Below, in pieces: positions 36,037 to 43,713 of a stretch of 64,000 nucleotides of DNA; the first letter of the stretch is position 1, and every line of letters starts with the position of its first letter. The position numbers and the translations under genes were made by a program. Source of the stretch: Pseudomonas mandelii (GTDB lineage: Bacteria > Pseudomonadota > Gammaproteobacteria > Pseudomonadales > Pseudomonadaceae); the NCBI RefSeq assembly GCF_024138395.1, contig NZ_JAMYDU010000026.1, positions 1-64,000 on the forward strand, in the 5' to 3' direction. A model generated the notes under the pieces. It saw only the letters and a list, made by a program, of their open reading frames with translations. It did no database searches and was not told where the DNA came from.

Positions 36037-36867
36037 TTACTGATGCACGGCGAGCTGGTAGGCCGTGTATTTACGAATATTGATCACGCCGGTGTCGAAA
36101 ATCAGGTACTGCCCCTTGATCCCCAACAGCGTGCCTTCGGCAATCGGGTTCTTGTCCAGGTTGAAGCTGACAATCTTGACCGGGTATTGCTCGATCGGAT
36201 AGCGGATCTCGAGCGGCTCGACATCGGTAATGGTCTGGATTGCTTGTAGGCCAAATCGTTCCTGCAATGTTTGCAGGCCTTCGGCGCAGCTCTCGAACAG
36301 CTGATCTCGAACCTGCGCCAGATCCACCGACACCGCATCGCCCTTGAGTAAAGCACGCCAGTTGGTTTTGTCGGCTACCTGGCTGCGGAACAGGTCTTCG
36401 ACGAAGCCCGACTGCTGACGGGTCGCGACGCGCATGATCGGCAAGGCCTGGCTGGCGCCCTGATCGAGCCAACGCGTAGGCAGTTGCGTGGCGCGAGTAA
36501 TGCCGACCTTGATTCCCGACGAATTGGCCAGATACACCACGTGATCGGTCATGCAGAATTTTTCGCCCCACTCCGGATCGCGGCACGTGCCGGCGTCGTA
36601 GTGGCAACGCTCAGGGCTCATGATGCAGAGGTCGCACTGCGCCAGTTTGGTCATGCACGGGTAGCAGTAACCCTGGCTGAAACTGGTTTTGGTCTTGCGT
36701 CCGCAATGGGTGCAGTGGATCGCCCCCAGGTATTCCAGGCGCACCGTGGTGCCGATCAACGGATTGACCGGTACCTCGGCGTCGCCCAGACGAAAAGCGT
36801 ACTGCACGTTCGGCCCGTCAAGGCGCGCCGACATTTTGCTGATTGCACCGCGGCCAATCTCGATCAA
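36037..36867 (-). CDS. DUF2797 domain protein with Cys clusters
   Basis: 276 aa, function unknown. It carries a cysteine/histidine-rich block CTHCGRKTKTSFSQGYCYPC plus CDLCIMSPERCH and CRDPEWGEKFCMTDH (within about residues 40-95) that looks like a zinc-binding region. A GIKVGITRATQLPTRWLDQGA segment follows, recalling GIY-YIG-like folds. No ATG gives a complete family N-terminus; the TTG at 36867 does (IEIGRGAISKMSARLDG), and it overlaps the upstream stop as TTGA, which fits coupled translation. It sits between the DUF1315 gene and pepN, an order I recall in other pseudomonads. Confidence 0.85.
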   Translation of the reverse strand: MIEIGRGAISKMSARLDGPNVQYAFRLGDAEVPVNPLIGTTVRLEYLGAIHCTHCGRKTKTSFSQGYCYPCMTKLAQCDLCIMSPERCHYDAGTCRDPEWGEKFCMTDHVVYLANSSGIKVGITRATQLPTRWLDQGASQALPIMRVATRQQSGFVEDLFRSQVADKTNWRALLKGDAVSVDLAQVRDQLFESCAEGLQTLQERFGLQAIQTITDVEPLEIRYPIEQYPVKIVSFNLDKNPIAEGTLLGIKGQYLIFDTGVINIRKYTAYQLAVHQ

Positions 36868-37127
36868 TGGATGGCATCCGATTTGAACAGAATGTTTGGC
36901 ACTTCGATCGACTTCGACGAGCATTCCTGCGGGCCCATGTAGCCGGTGCGCTCTTCTTCGGGCAGGTTCTGGATTTCCCAGGCGATCATCGCTTGCAGCG
37001 AGAGTTCGCGCTGCTCGGCAGTGAGTTTGCCGCCGTCGGACCATTTACCGATTTCCACCGCCAGTTTCAGGCTCTGGTAGATATCCGGGGTGATGTTTTT
37101 GATCATTTCGTTAAAAGAGGACATCAA
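36864..37127 (-). CDS. YeaC-like DUF1315 family protein
   Basis: 87 aa, matching the small DUF1315/YeaC family: a helical N-terminus with MIKNITPDIYQSLKLAVEIGKW and a middle LTAEQRELSLQAMIAWE, ending in GYMGPQECSSKS. Cytoplasmic; function unknown. The first codon may be 37127 or the second ATG at 37124. The stop overlaps the TTG start of the DUF2797 gene. It begins 28 nt after the rhomboid stop, in the nadK-pepN unit. Confidence 0.88.
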   Translation of the reverse strand: MMSSFNEMIKNITPDIYQSLKLAVEIGKWSDGGKLTAEQRELSLQAMIAWEIQNLPEEERTGYMGPQECSSKSIEVPNILFKSDAIH

Positions 37128-37155
37128 GGGCTCCGCGCTCTTTAATTCACATAAC

Positions 37156-38028
37156 TTATTTGGAAGTCAGTTTACGGCGGTTGTACAAACCGCCCAACAA
37201 ACCGGTGAAGCATCCGATGAGTAACCCGCTGACGTGGGCCGCGTTGGCAATCTGGCCGAAACCGATCATCGAGACCAACCCGGACAGGCACACCAGCAAC
37301 CACACCAGCATCATCACCAACACCCCTCGGGGCAGGCGATACGCCGGGCTCGGCGACAGAACCTGGAAGATCCAGCAATGCCCGAGCAGGCCGTACAGCA
37401 CCCCGGACAACCCGCCAAACAGGCTCGGGCCGCTGAAAAGGAATTGGACAAAGTTGGACACCAGGCTGAACAGCAGCGTGAGGCCGATCAGGTTGATGCT
37501 GCCCTGACGCGACTCGATACGCCGCCCCAGTTCCCAGTACCACATGCCGTTCATGGCCAGGTGCAAGATGCCGAAGTGGATCAGCATCGGCGTCACCAGA
37601 CGCCACCACTGCCCCGCCGCCAAGCTGTCGGCCAGTGGCGTGAAATGGATGTACTCACCGATCACTCGGAAATCGAGGAAGGTCAGCCAGCGTATCGTCT
37701 CGAGGTTATCGCCCAGCAGCGTCACCATGGCGACGATCAGGCTCAGCAGCAGCACCAACGCCGTAGCCTTGCTGCTGCGCAACTGCTCGGCGAAGCCTGG
37801 ACGCGGCTGCGCCTGCGCGGTTGGGATATCCAATTGCTGATCGGGGTCGCCTGCCGGGAAGCGTTCGTACAATGAGCGCACGTCTTCGCTGATGTTGGCC
37901 GGCACCCACAGCACTTGCTCGCCCGCCTCTTCGCTGACCCGATGGGGCACTTGCATGCGCTGCAGCAGTTGGACGAACCCGCTCAAATCCACCGCCAGAG
38001 GCAGACGCAATACCGCCACCGCCGTCAT
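37156..38028 (-). CDS. Rhomboid intramembrane serine protease, GlpG-like
   Basis: 290 aa. An N-terminal cytoplasmic domain (about 1-75, like that of E. coli GlpG) is followed by six membrane spans. The catalytic dyad is visible: Ser208 in GGLSGVLYGLLGH and His265 in NAAHVSGLLIG. Asn-containing HLAMNGMWYWELG (about 155-167) forms the oxyanion side. It cleaves membrane-protein segments within the inner membrane; its substrates are unknown. It overlaps the phosphatase gene by ATGA. Confidence 0.95.
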   Translation of the reverse strand: MTAVAVLRLPLAVDLSGFVQLLQRMQVPHRVSEEAGEQVLWVPANISEDVRSLYERFPAGDPDQQLDIPTAQAQPRPGFAEQLRSSKATALVLLLSLIVAMVTLLGDNLETIRWLTFLDFRVIGEYIHFTPLADSLAAGQWWRLVTPMLIHFGILHLAMNGMWYWELGRRIESRQGSINLIGLTLLFSLVSNFVQFLFSGPSLFGGLSGVLYGLLGHCWIFQVLSPSPAYRLPRGVLVMMLVWLLVCLSGLVSMIGFGQIANAAHVSGLLIGCFTGLLGGLYNRRKLTSK

Positions 38029-38996
38029 TGCAGCACCTCCGGTCGTTCGACATCGACCCAGACAAATTTATGCGGGTCGAGACGGGTTTCCTGATCCAGA
38101 CGATAAGCCACCAGTTTGCCGTAGAGCACTGCGCTGTAATCCAGGCACGCCAGGTTCGGGCGGATCGGCGCCGGTTTACCGCTACGCCAGTAGTGGCCGA
38201 CAAACAACAACGGCTCATCGATGCCGTAGCGCAGCAAGGTGTCTTTTTCGCTGGACGACAGTGGTGTGCGGGCCACCGGCTCAGGCAAGGCGTCGGGCTG
38301 GAACACGATGTCTCCGTAGGTTTGCGGGTCGTCTTCCCAGAACTTGGTGCGGAAAAACGAGCGCGTCAGGCCATCGCCACTGGTCATGGTCAACCCGTCG
38401 GGCAAGCGCATGTCGGTGCCGCGCAACAGGCGATCGAACACGGTGCAGGCAAAACTGCCCGGTACCGCGGAGGCCTGGAGGAAATGTTCATCGATGCAGC
38501 CGTCGGGAAACAACCCGCGCAACGGCTCGATCAGGCCGGCATCCCAGCAGGCATGCACCACCCGGAAACGCCCGGCATCGATGAACAATGGCAGCTTATA
38601 AAACCATTGCAGGAAGTCATGCCATTCAGCGGGGTGATCCTCGAACTGGGCCAGGGTTTCCTTGAGCAGGCGCGCGTGGCGCGGCGTGTGTTCACGCACG
38701 AACTGCTGGCCACTGCCCGGCGGCGCCGGCGTGCTCCAGCCGAGGGCGTTGAATTCATGGTTGCCCATGATGCACAGCGCCTGCCCGGCCTCGACCATGT
38801 CGTGGACGATGTGCAGCGCCTCGCGAATCCGCGGGCCGCGGTCGATGATGTCGCCGAGGAACACCGCCATGCGCGACGGATGCCGCCAGACGCCTGCCTG
38901 TTTGTGGTAACCGAGCCGGTCAAGCAAGTGCTCAAGGGTCAGAGCGCAACCGTGCACGTCACCGATCAGGTCGTAGCTACGCGCGGGATCGAGCAT
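38025..38996 (-). CDS. Metallophosphoesterase, PrpA/ApaH-like
   Basis: 323 aa. A calcineurin-like phosphoesterase with its metal ligands in order: GDVHGCALTLEHLL (about 12-25), LGDIIDRGPRI (about 48-58) and MGNHEFNAL (about 78-86), then VHACWD and GHYWRSG later. It could dephosphorylate proteins or hydrolyse a dinucleotide polyphosphate; the family does not decide. Between nadK (1-nt stop/start overlap) and the rhomboid gene (ATGA), so translation is likely coupled. Confidence 0.9.
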   Translation of the reverse strand: MLDPARSYDLIGDVHGCALTLEHLLDRLGYHKQAGVWRHPSRMAVFLGDIIDRGPRIREALHIVHDMVEAGQALCIMGNHEFNALGWSTPAPPGSGQQFVREHTPRHARLLKETLAQFEDHPAEWHDFLQWFYKLPLFIDAGRFRVVHACWDAGLIEPLRGLFPDGCIDEHFLQASAVPGSFACTVFDRLLRGTDMRLPDGLTMTSGDGLTRSFFRTKFWEDDPQTYGDIVFQPDALPEPVARTPLSSSEKDTLLRYGIDEPLLFVGHYWRSGKPAPIRPNLACLDYSAVLYGKLVAYRLDQETRLDPHKFVWVDVERPEVLQ

Positions 38997-39886
38997 CAGT
39001 CGCCTCCACCACCCAACTTGCTGCCCCAGCCGAGTTTGGTCCGGCAGACTTCATAGTAGTTGTGGTCCAGCGGATGAATCAGCCGCAGTTTCTGCGCTTT
39101 CTTGCTGATGGTGATGGTGTCACCGGGCGCGCAGGTGAAGTGATTCTGCCCGTCACAGGAGACTTGCGGGTAAATCTGCATATCTTTGGACACGACGATT
39201 TTCAGCTCACTGTTGCCATCGACCACGATCGGCCTGCCTGACAAGGTATGGGGGTACATCGGCACAATCACAATGGCGTCGAGCTTGGGATGCATGATCG
39301 GGCCGCCCGCCGACAGTGCGTAAGCGGTCGAGCCGGTCGGCGTGGCGACGATCAGGCCGTCGGCCTTCTGGCTGCAGACGAACTGGCCGTCGATGTACAA
39401 CTCGAACTCGATCATCCGCGTCGATTTGCCGGGGTGCAGCACCACGTCGTTCAGCGCATCGCCCTGGCCGATGGCCTCGGCGTGGCGACGGACTTCGGCT
39501 TGCAGCAGGAAGCGGTTTTCCACCAGATAGTGGCCGTCGAGCACTTCGGCGACTTTGACTTCCAGCTCATCGGGACGAATATCGGTCAGGAACCCCAGGC
39601 TGCCCCGGTTGATGCCGAGCACCGGAATATTGTGCTTGGCCAGGGCACGGGCGGCGCCCAGCAGACTGCCGTCACCCCCGACCACAATCACCATGTCACA
39701 GACTTCACCGAGCATCTTGCGCGACGAAGTTTGCAGGCCATGCCCCGGCAGGACTTCGGCGATGGTGTCTTCGAGGATCACGTGCAGGTGACGATCGAGC
39801 AGAAACCGTTTCAGTCGGCGGACGGTATCCAGCACCTGGGAACTGCCCAGGCGACCGATGATGCCGATATTACGAAATTGCTCCAT
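38996..39886 (-). CDS. nadK: NAD kinase
   Basis: 296 aa. Phosphorylates NAD+ to NADP+ in the cytoplasm. Signature GGDGSLLGAAR (about 68-78), NRGSLGFLTD (about 91-100) and the TPTGSTAYALSAGGP loop (about 176-190) are intact. The ATG at 39886 has AGGAG 6-7 nt upstream; the frame extends 15 codons further but without support. First gene of the minus-strand unit, divergent from the DUF1853 gene across about 125 nt. Confidence 0.97.
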   Translation of the reverse strand: MEQFRNIGIIGRLGSSQVLDTVRRLKRFLLDRHLHVILEDTIAEVLPGHGLQTSSRKMLGEVCDMVIVVGGDGSLLGAARALAKHNIPVLGINRGSLGFLTDIRPDELEVKVAEVLDGHYLVENRFLLQAEVRRHAEAIGQGDALNDVVLHPGKSTRMIEFELYIDGQFVCSQKADGLIVATPTGSTAYALSAGGPIMHPKLDAIVIVPMYPHTLSGRPIVVDGNSELKIVVSKDMQIYPQVSCDGQNHFTCAPGDTITISKKAQKLRLIHPLDHNYYEVCRTKLGWGSKLGGGGD

Positions 39887-40010
39887 GGGGCTCCTATTGG
39901 GACGCGGAGGGCCTGCGACGGCGAAAAACACGATTATGGGCGAAAGCGCGGCGTAGACAAAACCCTTTCAGCCACGACGGTGCGCTCGCGTTTCGGGCTA
40001 TGCTCGCAAG

Positions 40011-40961
40011 ATGATCCTATTTCCAGATTTGCTCCAGTTACCTCACCAGTTGCGCCACCCTGAAGTGCGCGACCTGGCTTGGGTCATCCTCGCGCCGCCG
40101 ATGCTCAGCGTCACCCCGTGGCCACAGCGTCATCCGCTGGCCGGCAGCGATTGGGTGCAGGCACCGGAGCGCCTGGAATACTGGCTCAGGCAACTGGATC
40201 GCGACAGTTACGATTTGCTGCACTGGCTGGCCCAAGCCAGGACCCGACGGCTGGGTCTGTATTACGAGCGCCTATGGCAATACGCCGTGCGGCACGCGCC
40301 GGGCATCGATCTGATTGCCGCCAACATGCCGATCCGCCGTGAAGGCCACACCTTGGGTGAGCTGGACATGCTGCTGCGTGATCGCGATGGTGTGCATCAC
40401 CTGGAACTGGCGATCAAGCTCTATCTGGGACCACAGAACGGTGACGGCCATGACACCGCGCAGTGGCTCGGACCGGGTTGTCATGATCGGCTCGACCGTA
40501 AACTGAAGCACCTGAGCCAGCATCAATTGCCGATTTCCGCGCGAGCGGAGAGCCGTGCAGTGTTGGCGTCGCTGGATATCCAGCAGTTCAGCGCGCATTT
40601 GTGGCTGGGCGGTTATCTGCTTTATCCGTGGCCGGGGCAGGCTGAGTCCCCCAGCGGCGCGCACCCTCAGCATTTGCGCGGTAGCTGGTTGCATCAGAAA
40701 GACTGGGCGGACTTTGTCGTGCAGCGCCCATCCGGTCGCTGGCAACCCCTGCCCCGCCATGCCTGGCTGGCGCCGGCGCATTATCCCGAAGAGCAAACCT
40801 GGAACGCTGAGCAGCTGAGTGCATGGCTGAGCGATCTGGACCCGCTGGCACCGGCGCAATTGATGGTGCGGCTGACAGAAAATGGCGAAGGCGATTGGGA
40901 AGAAGCCGAGCGGCTGTTTCTGGTGTCCGATCTTTGGCCGAATGTGCCGGGTAATGGTTGA
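40011..40961 (+). CDS. DUF1853 family protein
   Basis: 316 aa, function unknown. The family is uncharacterised. The core has LYYERLWQYAV (about 83-93), an acidic GELDMLLRD (116-124) and, eight residues on, HLELAIKLYL (about 130-139). The D119, E132 and K136 pattern recalls a PD-(D/E)xK-type nuclease core, which I recall as the clan assigned to this family; the E-to-K spacing is not the standard ExK, so activity is not assured. Divergent from nadK, followed by a palindrome pair. The ATG at 40011 is the only good start. Confidence 0.85.
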   Translation: MILFPDLLQLPHQLRHPEVRDLAWVILAPPMLSVTPWPQRHPLAGSDWVQAPERLEYWLRQLDRDSYDLLHWLAQARTRRLGLYYERLWQYAVRHAPGIDLIAANMPIRREGHTLGELDMLLRDRDGVHHLELAIKLYLGPQNGDGHDTAQWLGPGCHDRLDRKLKHLSQHQLPISARAESRAVLASLDIQQFSAHLWLGGYLLYPWPGQAESPSGAHPQHLRGSWLHQKDWADFVVQRPSGRWQPLPRHAWLAPAHYPEEQTWNAEQLSAWLSDLDPLAPAQLMVRLTENGEGDWEEAERLFLVSDLWPNVPGNG

Positions 40962-40991
40962 GTTTTGTGGTGAATGGATAAGCGCACCCTA

Positions 40992-41137
40992 TGTAGCAGC
41001 TGCCGAGCCTGCGAGGCTGCGTTCGGCGGCGAAGCCGTCGTGAAAGCAAACAACGCAGTACTTCAGGAATACCGTGCACAAGGATTTACGACGGCTTCGC
41101 CGCCGAACGCAGCCTCGCAGGCTCGGCAGCTGCTACA
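40992..41137. repeat. Long inverted repeat (TGTAGCAGCTGCCGAGCCTG family)
   Basis: Perfect 50-nt arms (40992-41041 and 41088-41137) with a 46-nt loop. It belongs to a family distinct from the GGCTTGCCCGCG REPs, with other members at 46116, 50887 and 59466. It lies between the convergent DUF1853 and FMN-reductase genes. Confidence 0.93.
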
Positions 41138-41155
41138 CAAGCTACAAGGCGCCGG

Positions 41156-41716
41156 TCATTGCTTCTTATGCTGCTCAACCCACAACGCATACGCATCGAT
41201 GAATTTCTGCAAGAACGGCCTCACCGACTCCGACAACTTCCCTGCCTCGTCAAACGCTGAACCGGCGCCGCCCAGATAGGCTTCCGGCTGCTGCATGCAC
41301 GGCACATTGAGAAACACCATGGACTGGCGCACGTTGTGGTTGGCCCCAAATCCGCCGACGGCGCCCGGTGAAGCGCTGATCACCGCACCCGGCTTGCCGT
41401 TCCAGGCGCTCTTGCCATAGGGGCGCGACCCCACGTCGATCGCATTCTTCAATGGCGCCGGCACCGAACGGTTATATTCCGGGGTTACGAACAGCACCGC
41501 GTCGGATGAGCTCACTTGTTGCCGGAAAGTGCTGTAGGCTGCCGGCGGTGACTCGCCATCGATGTCTTCGTTGTAGAGCGGCAAATCGCCGATTTCGACG
41601 ATATTCAGCTTCAAATTGGCAGGCGCCAGCTCGGCCAGCGCCAGCGCGACCTTGCGGTTGATCGACGCTTTTCTCAGGCTGCCGACCAGAACGGCGATCT
41701 CGTAGACGTTGCTCAT
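41156..41716 (-). CDS. NADPH-dependent FMN reductase family protein
   Basis: 186-aa flavodoxin-fold reductase. VGSLRKASINRKVA (about 11-24) binds the FMN phosphate, and TPEYNRSVPAPLKNAIDVGSRP (about 78-99) with SAWNGKPGAVISASPG (about 103-118) are the family blocks near the flavin ring. Such enzymes reduce quinones, chromate or azo dyes with NAD(P)H and limit one-electron redox cycling. The start at 41716 gives the standard N-terminus. Single gene, 184 nt from the divergent small ORF. Confidence 0.92.
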   Translation of the reverse strand: MSNVYEIAVLVGSLRKASINRKVALALAELAPANLKLNIVEIGDLPLYNEDIDGESPPAAYSTFRQQVSSSDAVLFVTPEYNRSVPAPLKNAIDVGSRPYGKSAWNGKPGAVISASPGAVGGFGANHNVRQSMVFLNVPCMQQPEAYLGGAGSAFDEAGKLSESVRPFLQKFIDAYALWVEQHKKQ

Positions 41717-41900
41717 GGAAGATTCTCGACTATCCGATGGGAAGAGCTTCTAGTTATAGATGATCAAATGACGATTCAACCAGCGGGCGACGGAAAATCG
41801 CCGCCCCTGACTATTTTTTTCCTGTAGGAAAACTTACCTCGCCCAACCACGGTCTACAGAACCGCAAATTGAGTGATTTATCTCCAGAGGTTCTAAGCAG

Positions 41901-42137
41901 ATGGCAGCAGTACTCGTCGGTCAGTTCCATGCAAGAGACGCGGAAGGCCGCGTTTATTCCGTGCATGAGTTCCAGGAATCCACCCCGTCGCACGACGGTC
42001 TCGCCGGCTCTGCGCCTGTCACCACCTATAAGCTGGCCATTGGCGACCGGGTCAACAAACTCGACGACAACGAGTTTTTGCTTGTGCAATCAGGTGTCAC
42101 CCTTATTCGCGAACCTGAAACGAACGTCGCCTCATAA
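41901..42137 (+). CDS. Small hypothetical protein, 78 aa
   Basis: Unrecognised. A soluble, beta-rich looking small protein: VGQFHARDAEGRVYSVHEF then TTYKLAIGDRVNKLDDNEF and a short VQSGVTLIREPE end. No signal or membrane segment, no cysteines. AGAGG lies about 12 nt before the ATG. It is 88 nt before a LysR regulator in the same direction. I recall similar small proteins in several Pseudomonas genomes, with no known function. Confidence 0.75.
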   Translation: MAAVLVGQFHARDAEGRVYSVHEFQESTPSHDGLAGSAPVTTYKLAIGDRVNKLDDNEFLLVQSGVTLIREPETNVAS

Positions 42138-42225
42138 CCCGCTGTTATGAGCAGAAGTCATATGCGCGCACTTGAGTTAGGATTCAGTGACTGACTCCCT
42201 CACCTGCTGAACATGGACTTCACGC

Positions 42226-43119
42226 ATGCGTTTACGTCATATCGAAGTGATCCAGGCGCTCCTGCAGACCGGTCACCTGGGCACCGCCGCCGAATGGCTG
42301 CAACTGCCGGTGGCCGAGGTTGAACGCACCCTGCGTGATGCCGAGGATCAGTTGGGTTTCATGCTGTTTGCCAGCGTGCGTGGTCGCCTGCAAGCCACGC
42401 GCGAGGCGCGGGAGTTGCAGGTCGAGATCGCCCACGTCTACGAAGCCCTTGAGCCGGTCCAGCGACTGGCCAACAGCCTCAAGCAGTATTTGGCCCCGCC
42501 CCTGCGAATCATCTGCACCCCGCCGTTGGCACAACAATTGTTGCCACACAGCATCGCGGCCCTGCGCCGACGCCTGCCCGACGCACCTTGCACCCTCCTG
42601 AGCCAGCCGACCCGCGAGATTGTCAGAAGCCTGCTACTGCGTGAAAGCGATCTGGGCCTGAGCCTGCATGACCCGGACCACGCCGATATCCATTGCCAGG
42701 TCATCGCTCAAGGCAAGCTCCAGCTGCTGGCGCCCCATGGCTGGCTGCAACCGAAACAGAAGTACATCTCGCTGCAGGACCTGGCCGGCCAGTCGATGGT
42801 CGGCCTGGAAGGTCACGATCCGTTAAGCCCGGCGCTGGACAACAAGCTGCATGCGCTGCGCCCTGCCCCGGTCATCCAGACCCGGGTCCAGACTCATCAA
42901 ATGATGCGCAGCATGGTCGAGGCCGGTGAAGGCCTGGCGATCGTCGACCCGTTCACCGCCCTCGGCGCCAAATCGGCCGGGCTCGACGCCTGCCCGCTGG
43001 CGCCTGCCATTCCGATCAGCGTGTATGCCTTGAGCCTGAAGAGCGCCGAGCACTCTTCAGCCGTTCAAGCACTGCTGGACATCATCACGGAACAAGCCGT
43101 GGCGATGCTGGCGAGCTGA
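42226..43119 (+). CDS. LysR-family transcriptional regulator
   Basis: 297 aa. N-terminal helix-turn-helix (RLRHIEVIQALLQTGHLGTAA through VAEVERTLRDAEDQLG, residues 2-45) with the typical LGFMLFASVRGRLQATREA linker, then a periplasmic-binding-like sensor domain. Target and inducer unknown. The 3' end overlaps the convergent GNAT gene by 35 nt. Its helix-turn-helix is atypical in part (VAEVERT instead of the common SAVSRQI), though the overall LysR layout is clear. Confidence 0.9.
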   Translation: MRLRHIEVIQALLQTGHLGTAAEWLQLPVAEVERTLRDAEDQLGFMLFASVRGRLQATREARELQVEIAHVYEALEPVQRLANSLKQYLAPPLRIICTPPLAQQLLPHSIAALRRRLPDAPCTLLSQPTREIVRSLLLRESDLGLSLHDPDHADIHCQVIAQGKLQLLAPHGWLQPKQKYISLQDLAGQSMVGLEGHDPLSPALDNKLHALRPAPVIQTRVQTHQMMRSMVEAGEGLAIVDPFTALGAKSAGLDACPLAPAIPISVYALSLKSAEHSSAVQALLDIITEQAVAMLAS

Positions 43120-43699
43120 GCTTGCTTTCCAGCTGATTATCGAACAATCGATACCAGAACAGCGCCACTTCGGCGGTGTTCGGATCGATCCCCCGATAGC
43201 GCAGATGATCGACGCCGCCAACCACATAGCCACAGCGCTCATAAAGTCGACAGGCGCCCAGATTGTTGTTCTGGGTTTCCAGCATGATGCCCGGCAGCTT
43301 TTTCTTGCGACTCCAGAACTGCGCGACGTCCAGTAGCGCCTTGGCCACACCATGACGACGCGCCGGTGCATGCACCGCCAATTCGTCGATATGGGCGAAA
43401 CCGTTCCAGTTGGTACTGACCACTAAATGACCCACCGGCTCGTCATCCAGATAGGCCATGAAAATCTCGCTGTCAGCGGCATCGCGAAAACTGCTGAATT
43501 CCTCGGGATCGATGCCATAACACTTGCGATACGGGGTGATTGGCGTCACCGGCCATTGCGCCACCGGCTTACCGATTTGCGCGGCACCATAGGCGGCGAC
43601 TTCAAAACTGAAATCACTGCCCCAGATATAAGCCGCAAAACCCTCATCGGCGACACGCACCGAGAGGCCCGGGTATTTGGGATTCATGACTGGTTGCAT
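43085..43699 (-). CDS. GNAT-family N-acetyltransferase
   Basis: 204 aa. The C-terminal acetyl-CoA-binding region has HIDELAVHAPARRHGVAKALL with the RRHGVA pyrophosphate-binding loop, then NNNLGACRLYERCGYVVGG, characteristic of GNAT motif B. The N-terminal part is unlike common ribosomal acetyltransferases, and the substrate is unknown. The start at 43699 was chosen because GAGGA lies 11 nt upstream; the frame has other ATGs 10-30 nt before. It lies 14 nt after the ldcA stop and may be read with it, and it overlaps the convergent LysR gene by 35 nt. Confidence 0.88.
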   Translation of the reverse strand: MQPVMNPKYPGLSVRVADEGFAAYIWGSDFSFEVAAYGAAQIGKPVAQWPVTPITPYRKCYGIDPEEFSSFRDAADSEIFMAYLDDEPVGHLVVSTNWNGFAHIDELAVHAPARRHGVAKALLDVAQFWSRKKKLPGIMLETQNNNLGACRLYERCGYVVGGVDHLRYRGIDPNTAEVALFWYRLFDNQLESKLSSPASPRLVP

Positions 43700-43713
43700 A
43701 CTCGGAAAGGTCC

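Noticed and set aside
40992..41137. Long inverted repeat as insertion-sequence ends
   Set aside because: The loop is only 46 nt and codes for nothing, and the same unit recurs elsewhere; it is a palindromic repeat rather than an IS remnant.
42133..42149. Short hairpin CATAAC...GTTATG after the 78-aa gene as terminator
   Set aside because: Only 6 bp, AT-rich and without a T-run; too weak to support.
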